Assembly (NCBI GenBank): GCA_964532225.1
Contig: CAZHHM010000023.1
Span: 1-26,296, forward strand
DNA: 26,296 nucleotides
Direction: 5' to 3'
Source: CAZHHM01 sp964532225
Lineage (GTDB): Bacteria > Margulisbacteria > WOR-1 > JAKLHX01
A program made the translations under genes and the position numbers. The notes beneath the pieces are model-generated. The model searched no databases. It was not told the DNA's origin and saw only the letters and a program-made list of their open reading frames with translations. Shown piece by piece: positions 22,322-26,296 of the stretch (the first letter of the stretch is position 1; every line of letters starts with the position of its first letter).

Positions 22322-23869
22322 ATGAAGAAGCAGAACAACAGGTACGCGCTCATAAGTGTCTACGATAAAACAGGGATAAAACAGTTCGCAAAAGGCCTTT
22401 CTAAGGCCGGTTTCAAACTGATAGCAAGCGGAGGGACCGCCAAAGAGCTGAAAAAGGCAGGCCTAAAGGTGGTCGAGGTCTCCAAGATAACCAAATTCCC
22501 CGAAATGATGGACGGCAGGGTCAAAACACTGCACCCCAGGATACACGGAGGTCTTCTTGCGCGCAGGGATGACCCCAGCCACATGAAGGTGCTCAAGAAG
22601 TTCAAGATGCCTCAAATAGATGTTGTCGTCATCAACCTTTATCCTTTTGAAAAGGTCATTTCAAGGCCTGATTTCACACATGAAGAGGCAATAGAGAACA
22701 TCGATATCGGAGGTCCCGCCATGGTAAGGGCCGCATCCAAGAATTACGAGCATGTTGCCGTAGTGACAAATCCGCTAAGGTACTCTGATATCCTTGCCGA
22801 CCTCAAGGCCAACAAAGGCGAGGTCAGCCTTAAGATGAAAGAAACGCTTGTAAGGGAGGCTTTTACCCTCACTGCCAAATATGACGCGGCAATAGCGTCT
22901 TATCTCTCTCAGGCAAAGGACGGCGAGAAATTCATTAAGAAGTACCAGATAAACCTAGAAAAGATACAGGACCTCCGCTACGGCGAGAACCCTCACCAGG
23001 CGGCGGCCTTCTACAGGATGGACGGAGGCGGCATTGCTGATGCCGTACAGGTCCACGGCAAAGAGCTGTCATACAACAATATCCTTGATATGGAGGCGGC
23101 TTTTTCTGTAGCTTCCTATTTTGCCGACCCGACCATTGCGATAGTCAAGCACAACAATCCCTGCGGCGTGTCCAGTTCGAAGCAGCTTGTCGACGCATAC
23201 AAAAAAGCCTACAAATGTGATACGGTTTCCGCTTACGGAGGTATAGTGGCCTCGAATACGGAGATCGACGAAAAGACGGCTAAAGAGATAGCAAAACTGT
23301 TCGTCGAGGTGACCATAGCGCCCGACTATTCGGATAAAGCGCTTTCTGTACTGAAGGAGAAAAAGAACCTCAGGATAATAAAATGTCAGGTGCAGTCTTT
23401 CCTTCCGACAAGGGCGGTCGACCTGAAAAAAGTGTCGGGAGGGCTTCTTGTCCAGGAGGCTGACGCGCCTCAGCTCACGATGTCCGATATCAAGGTGGTC
23501 ACAAAGAGGCAGCCAAGCCTCAAAGAGATGGAAGACCTGTTCTTTGCGTGGGGGGTTGCCAAATATGTGAAGTCAAATGCGATCGTTCTGGTCAAGAACA
23601 AGGCGACCATCGGCATCGGTGCCGGCCAGATGAACAGGGTAGGGTCGGCGAATATCGCGACCGGGCAGGCAGGAAAAGCATCCAAAGGCTCCGTCATGGC
23701 CTCAGACGGATTCTTCCCGTTCCCTGATACTGTTGAACATGCCAAAAAACATGGTATATCGGCCATTGTTCAACCCGGTGGTTCTGTCAGGGACGCGGAG
23801 GTCATCAAAGCGGCTGATAAGGCCAAGATAGCCATGATCTTTACCGGCAGGCGCCATTTCAGGCATTAG
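22322..23869 (+). CDS. purH: Bifunctional AICAR transformylase/IMP cyclohydrolase
   Basis: Last two steps of IMP synthesis; 515 residues, full length. N-terminal MGS-like cyclohydrolase domain (about 1-195): ALISVYDKTG, LIASGGTAKELKKAG, EMMDGRVKTLHPRIHGG and NIDIGGPAMVRAASKN. C-terminal transformylase domain (about 196-515): LRYGENPHQAAAFY, the catalytic KHNNPCG, YGGIVASN, KYVKSNAIVLVKN, IGAGQMNRV and the final GRRHFRH. SD GGAGGG with 5-base spacing supports the ATG at 22322. It is monocistronic as far as can be seen. Confidence 0.98.
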   Translation: MKKQNNRYALISVYDKTGIKQFAKGLSKAGFKLIASGGTAKELKKAGLKVVEVSKITKFPEMMDGRVKTLHPRIHGGLLARRDDPSHMKVLKKFKMPQIDVVVINLYPFEKVISRPDFTHEEAIENIDIGGPAMVRAASKNYEHVAVVTNPLRYSDILADLKANKGEVSLKMKETLVREAFTLTAKYDAAIASYLSQAKDGEKFIKKYQINLEKIQDLRYGENPHQAAAFYRMDGGGIADAVQVHGKELSYNNILDMEAAFSVASYFADPTIAIVKHNNPCGVSSSKQLVDAYKKAYKCDTVSAYGGIVASNTEIDEKTAKEIAKLFVEVTIAPDYSDKALSVLKEKKNLRIIKCQVQSFLPTRAVDLKKVSGGLLVQEADAPQLTMSDIKVVTKRQPSLKEMEDLFFAWGVAKYVKSNAIVLVKNKATIGIGAGQMNRVGSANIATGQAGKASKGSVMASDGFFPFPDTVEHAKKHGISAIVQPGGSVRDAEVIKAADKAKIAMIFTGRRHFRH

Positions 23870-23876
23870 AGAACCA

Positions 23877-24015
23877 AGTCAAAGGTCAAAAGTCAAAAGG
23901 CAAAAATTAAAGTAAAAAGTTTGAAGTTCCCGATCAAGACTTAACACCTTTGACTTGCACTTTTGACCTTTGCCCCCTCGCTAAACTCGGGGCAGGCTCT
24001 TTGACTTTTGACTTT
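23877..24015. repeat. Dispersed TTTGAC/GTCAAA repeat block with inverted copies
   Basis: The left arm has GTCAAAGGTCAAAAGTCAAAAG. CAAAGGTCAAAAG (23880-23892) is the exact reverse complement of CTTTTGACCTTTG (23960-23972), and AAGTCAAAGGT (23877-23887) of ACCTTTGACTT (23946-23956). A third right-hand copy, TTTGACTTTTGACTTTT, lies at about 24000-24016. A C-rich/G-rich segment (CCCCCTCGCTAAACTCGGGG, 23974-23993) sits between the right-hand copies. The block fills most of the 181-base gap between purH and the outer-membrane protein gene. No intrinsic terminator with a T-run is evident. Confidence 0.75.
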
Positions 24016-24029
24016 TCTGCTCTTATAAT
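24001..24029 (+). promoter_or_regulatory. Strong sigma70-type promoter of the outer-membrane protein gene
   Basis: TTGACT (24001-24006), exactly 17 bases, then TATAAT (24024-24029). This is the best promoter in the window. The -35 box is part of the TTTGACTTTTGAC repeat. Transcription would start near 24036. Confidence 0.75.
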
Positions 24030-24036
24030 TCCTCAA

Positions 24037-24050
24037 AGGAAGGAGTTCCT
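24037..24050 (+). promoter_or_regulatory. SD in the loop of a small palindrome before the outer-membrane protein gene
   Basis: AGGAA-GGAG-TTCCT forms a 5-bp stem with the SD core GGAG in the loop, directly before the ATG. The full SD tract is AAGGAAGGAG with 5-base spacing. If folded, the hairpin could modulate initiation; the stem is short. Confidence 0.35.
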
Positions 24051-25241
24051 ATGAAAAAAATCGTATTCGCGTTGCTTGCCGTGTTCGTGCTTGGTGCCGC
24101 AGCTTCTGCCCAAGGTTCGTCGATCAATATCACTGCCGAGCCGGGGAAGTCGTTCATGTCCGGAAAACTGGCCAACGGGATAACTCTTGGTTATGTAAAA
24201 TCCGGTTCAAGCGAGGCGGCAGTCGCCAGATGGAGCCCGGACTGGTGGATGGGCAATTTCGGACTGGGTCTTGATATCAATATCCCTATGGGAGATAAGA
24301 AACCCACGGATATCGAGACTGTTGTTCTCAGGTTCGCCGAATACAGGACGGACGACTTCGGGGTCAGGTACGGGATCGTCGAGAACTATACGCTCGGCTT
24401 CGGTCTTCTTGTTAACAATTACTCATCAGTATCAAGAGGGTCTATAATCCAGTCGAACCAGCAGACAGGCCTTACATTAAGGTACAGGAACGGGATCTAC
24501 GGACTTCAGGCGATAGGCACCTGGTCCAGATTCTACGGTGTGAGGGTGACCGAACAGGTAGCTCCGCTTCTTACCCTTGGCCAGTACTATGTGACAGATG
24601 CCGACGGTGTGAATTTCAAGAAGACCGACGGGACGCAGGTCTCTTACCCCGCCCAGTCAGGGTTCGGTCTTGACGCGAGCGTTCCTCTATCAACGATAGG
24701 CGTCGCTTTCCTCGAGTACGCTAAGATCAACAATCACGGAGCCGGCATATCGGCAGGCGTTAACGCCGGATACGACTTCCTGATAGCAAGGGCCCGCATG
24801 ACAGTTGCCAGAAGATGGCTCGACAGGAACTTCGTGCCGGGTTACTTCAACGAGAACTACGAAACGGACCCTATCAATGTGGCGTCCTACGAGGCGAGCT
24901 CAACGGCAAAGGACGGATATTTCGCAAGGCTCGATCTGGATGTGCTCGGCAAGGGTAACGGCTGGGCTATGCTTGAAAGCTATAACGGCAGCAATGCCTC
25001 TCTCAAAGCTGAGGCGACCGCCGTGCTTTCGGACGATTACTGGGCAAGCGCAGGGTTCTATCAGCCGAACTTCGTCGATTTCAGGAGCCTGAACGTTGAA
25101 GAGGGGGCCATCATAACCGGAAAGGTCGGATACAAGGTCAATCCCTATACCAGTGTCATAGCCAACTACAAAAAAGCCTATGATCCGGTCCAGGGCAGAA
25201 TAGTCGAGACTCAGTGGTATGAGGTCAGCCTGAATTTCTAA
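24051..25241 (+). CDS. Predicted outer-membrane beta-barrel (porin-like) protein
   Basis: A 396-residue exported protein. Signal peptide MKKIVFALLAVFVLGAAASA with cleavage before about Q21. The rest shows alternating polar/hydrophobic strands of 9-12 residues with aromatic ends (for example GLGLDINIPM, YGLQAIGTWSRFYG, YEVSLNF), and the protein ends in Phe with the pattern of a BAM recognition strand. No periplasmic OmpA, SLH or plug domain is seen. It is probably a 14-18-strand general or carbohydrate porin. It is monocistronic behind a very strong promoter and SD, so abundant expression is expected. The stop is 7 bases from the convergent tsaC stop. Confidence 0.8.
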   Translation: MKKIVFALLAVFVLGAAASAQGSSINITAEPGKSFMSGKLANGITLGYVKSGSSEAAVARWSPDWWMGNFGLGLDINIPMGDKKPTDIETVVLRFAEYRTDDFGVRYGIVENYTLGFGLLVNNYSSVSRGSIIQSNQQTGLTLRYRNGIYGLQAIGTWSRFYGVRVTEQVAPLLTLGQYYVTDADGVNFKKTDGTQVSYPAQSGFGLDASVPLSTIGVAFLEYAKINNHGAGISAGVNAGYDFLIARARMTVARRWLDRNFVPGYFNENYETDPINVASYEASSTAKDGYFARLDLDVLGKGNGWAMLESYNGSNASLKAEATAVLSDDYWASAGFYQPNFVDFRSLNVEEGAIITGKVGYKVNPYTSVIANYKKAYDPVQGRIVETQWYEVSLNF

Positions 25242-25248
25242 GATATCG

Positions 25249-25827
25249 TCATCTGAGCCTGACCGGCTCCCTGCCGGTCAGGTCGATGACAGAGGAAGCC
25301 TTCCCGATACGGCATTCTCCTCCGTCAAAACAATACCTGATCTTTCCTGGAAAATATTCCGCCGCTTTTTCGGCGGTCAACGCGGGGTCCTGTCCGGATA
25401 GATTGGCAGAAGATGCGGCAACAGGCCCGAATTCACGGAGCACGCTTAGAAGGAAATCATTCTCTGGGACCCTTAATCCGACCGTGGGCTTTCCTGCCGT
25501 GACCAGATCAGGGATAGTCCCCTTTTTCCTGAGGACAGCGGTCAGAGGACCTGGCCATTCTTTTTTCATGAGATCATAAGCGGAAGGGGACACATCTTCC
25601 GCAAGCCTTTCGACCCAGCTGATATCGGGGATCAGCACCTGGAGCGGCTTGCCGCCGTCCCTTATCTTAAGCTCGAATATCTTGCTGACGGCTGCTTTGT
25701 TGTTCAGTCCTGCGGCTAGGCCGTAGACCGTTTCGGTGGGCACGATCATCACCTCTCCGTCGGACAGGGCTTTTACTGCGGTTTTTACCGCAATAGCAGG
25801 ATTTTTAAGGCAGTCGATGATCAGCAT
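25249..25827 (-). CDS. tsaC: L-threonylcarbamoyladenylate synthase (YrdC/Sua5 short form)
   Basis: Makes threonylcarbamoyl-AMP from Thr, bicarbonate and ATP for the t6A37 tRNA modification. The 192 residues comprise the YrdC domain only; the Sua5 extra domain is absent. Motifs: MIVPTETVYGLAAG, IFELKIRDGGKPLQVLI (KxRxxxKPL), WPGPLTAVL, TVGLRVPEND and AASSANLSGQDP. ATG 25827 was chosen from the SD AAGGAG about 9-11 bases upstream and from the family N-terminus; the open frame upstream is antisense to the divergent gene. A TGTTATTAT extended -10 precedes it and overlaps the promoter of the divergent gene. Confidence 0.95.
   Translation of the reverse strand: MLIIDCLKNPAIAVKTAVKALSDGEVMIVPTETVYGLAAGLNNKAAVSKIFELKIRDGGKPLQVLIPDISWVERLAEDVSPSAYDLMKKEWPGPLTAVLRKKGTIPDLVTAGKPTVGLRVPENDFLLSVLREFGPVAASSANLSGQDPALTAEKAAEYFPGKIRYCFDGGECRIGKASSVIDLTGREPVRLR
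25259..25281. terminator. 9-bp perfect stem-loop between convergent porin and tsaC ends
   Basis: CTGACCGGC-TCCCT-GCCGGTCAG forms a perfect 9-bp GC-rich stem. It starts 17 bases after the porin stop and lies within the last codons of tsaC (Leu-Thr-Gly-Arg-Glu-Pro-Val-Arg). No T-run follows on either strand, so it is not a classical intrinsic terminator. It may act as a 3' mRNA stabiliser or a factor-assisted terminator. Confidence 0.4.
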
Positions 25828-25843
25828 CCGGTTTATCTCCTTA

Positions 25844-25852
25844 TGATATAAT
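25844..25852 (+). promoter_or_regulatory. Extended -10 promoter of the exported helical-repeat protein
   Basis: TGATATAAT is a perfect -10 with TGn, 9 bases before the ATG at 25862. No SD lies between, so the leader would be absent or only about 3 bases. On the other strand the overlapping TGTTATTAT serves tsaC. Confidence 0.5.
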
Positions 25853-25861
25853 AACAAAGTT

Positions 25862-26296
25862 ATGAAATTACGTATAGGACTGCTTATGGTTGCGTTGGTC
25901 GCGCTATTTGCCGCTTCAGCAAGCGGCTGGGTGAACTCACCTGAGCTGAAAAAAGAGATCGCTGACAAAGAAGCCGCTCTGGCAAAAGACCCAGGATCAC
26001 CCGAAGCTTTGTTCGATCTGGCCATAACATACGCTTACACCAACAAGATACAGGAAGGGCTCGACGCGCTGAAAAGGTCTGGCGAGCTGTCGGGGGACGT
26101 AAAAAAGTTCTCTCTCAAGCTTATTAACAAGCATTTTGCCGAAGTAAAGAAGAATCCCTATGACTGGAGAGCAAGGTTCCGTCTTGCTTTTGCGTACTAT
26201 TTCGGCGGGTACAAGGAATATTCGATCACCGAGTTCAGGAACATAGCTGTAATAGACCCTAAAAGCCCTTGGCCTCACGGCTACATAGCGATAATA
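25862..26296 (+). CDS. Exported helical-repeat (TPR-like) protein, 3' end beyond the window
   Basis: The first 145 residues of a protein cut by the window edge. Signal peptide MKLRIGLLMVALVALFAASASG with cleavage at about residue 22. The mature part is helical with TPR-like spacing: KKEIADKEAALAKDPGSPEALFDLAI (a P.s.eA.f.LA pattern), later KNPYDWRARFRLAFAYYFGGY and FRNIAVIDPKSPWPHGYIA. It is divergent from tsaC with shared promoter DNA, and the ATG has no SD. It is probably periplasmic and involved in protein-protein contacts; the specific role is unknown. Confidence 0.8.
   Translation, partial: MKLRIGLLMVALVALFAASASGWVNSPELKKEIADKEAALAKDPGSPEALFDLAITYAYTNKIQEGLDALKRSGELSGDVKKFSLKLINKHFAEVKKNPYDWRARFRLAFAYYFGGYKEYSITEFRNIAVIDPKSPWPHGYIAII

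Noticed and set aside
25828..26025. N-terminal extension of tsaC upstream of ATG 25827
   Set aside because: It is antisense to the divergent exported protein; an SD and the family N-terminus mark ATG 25827.

Overview
The window reads as a compact chromosome segment from an uncultured diderm bacterium. Three observations support an outer membrane: a predicted beta-barrel protein with a signal peptide and a C-terminal Phe, an LpxB-family glycosyltransferase, and a MacA/MacB-type tripartite pump set. Cell division appears to use SepF, in the order yggS-sepF-proC. That neighbourhood is known from cyanobacteria and Gram-positives, and SepF in a diderm points towards Cyanobacteria and their sister lineages. 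My best guess is a Margulisbacteria/WOR-1 (Saganbacteria)-like candidate phylum. This is inference; no marker gene here settles it.

Layout. 1-5407 (+): an ABC-2 exporter (partial ATPase and two permeases), then a membrane-fusion adaptor, a MacB-type ATPase and a MacB-type permease. 5422-5931 (-): a TlpA-like thioredoxin-fold lipoprotein or exported protein whose CxxC has become SxxC. 5990-8964 (+): yggS, sepF, proC, purM, tightly coupled. 8945-11664 (-): a two-gene unit of a SAM-methyltransferase-like protein and a large EF-hand/HExxH protein that I do not recognise. 11749-14798 (+): hisS-aspS. 14775-21071 (-): a five-gene operon, every junction overlapping, that runs from a 709-residue protein with two GHKL ATPase folds, through a 240-residue protein with a related GHKL fold, to thrC, a DUF362/ferredoxin protein and an LpxB-like protein. 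21140-21748 (+): purN. 21885-22220 (-): a small Pro/Ser/Thr-rich protein. 22322-23869 (+): purH. 24051-25241 (+): the outer-membrane beta-barrel. 25249-25827 (-): tsaC. 25862 to the end (+): an exported helical-repeat protein cut by the window edge.

The housekeeping genes cover purine synthesis (purM, purN, purH), proline and threonine synthesis, His/Asp tRNA charging and the tRNA t6A modification. No gene-free stretch exceeds about 180 bases. The longer gaps hold degenerate short repeats (ATTCGNG units at 21734-21884; TTTGACTTTTGAC-type units at 23877-24015) and promoters. No tRNA, rRNA, CRISPR array or insertion sequence was seen.

The most interesting points are: (1) a family of GHKL ATPases with a shared insertion after the N box, transcribed with thrC; (2) repeated promoter geometry that places the start codon at the expected transcription start in several genes, which suggests frequent leaderless translation; (3) a lethal-factor-like HExxH protein with an EF-hand next to a methyltransferase; (4) an adaptor with a very short hairpin that keeps the TolC-contact motif; (5) a dispersed repeat that appears to supply the -35 box of the outer-membrane protein gene.
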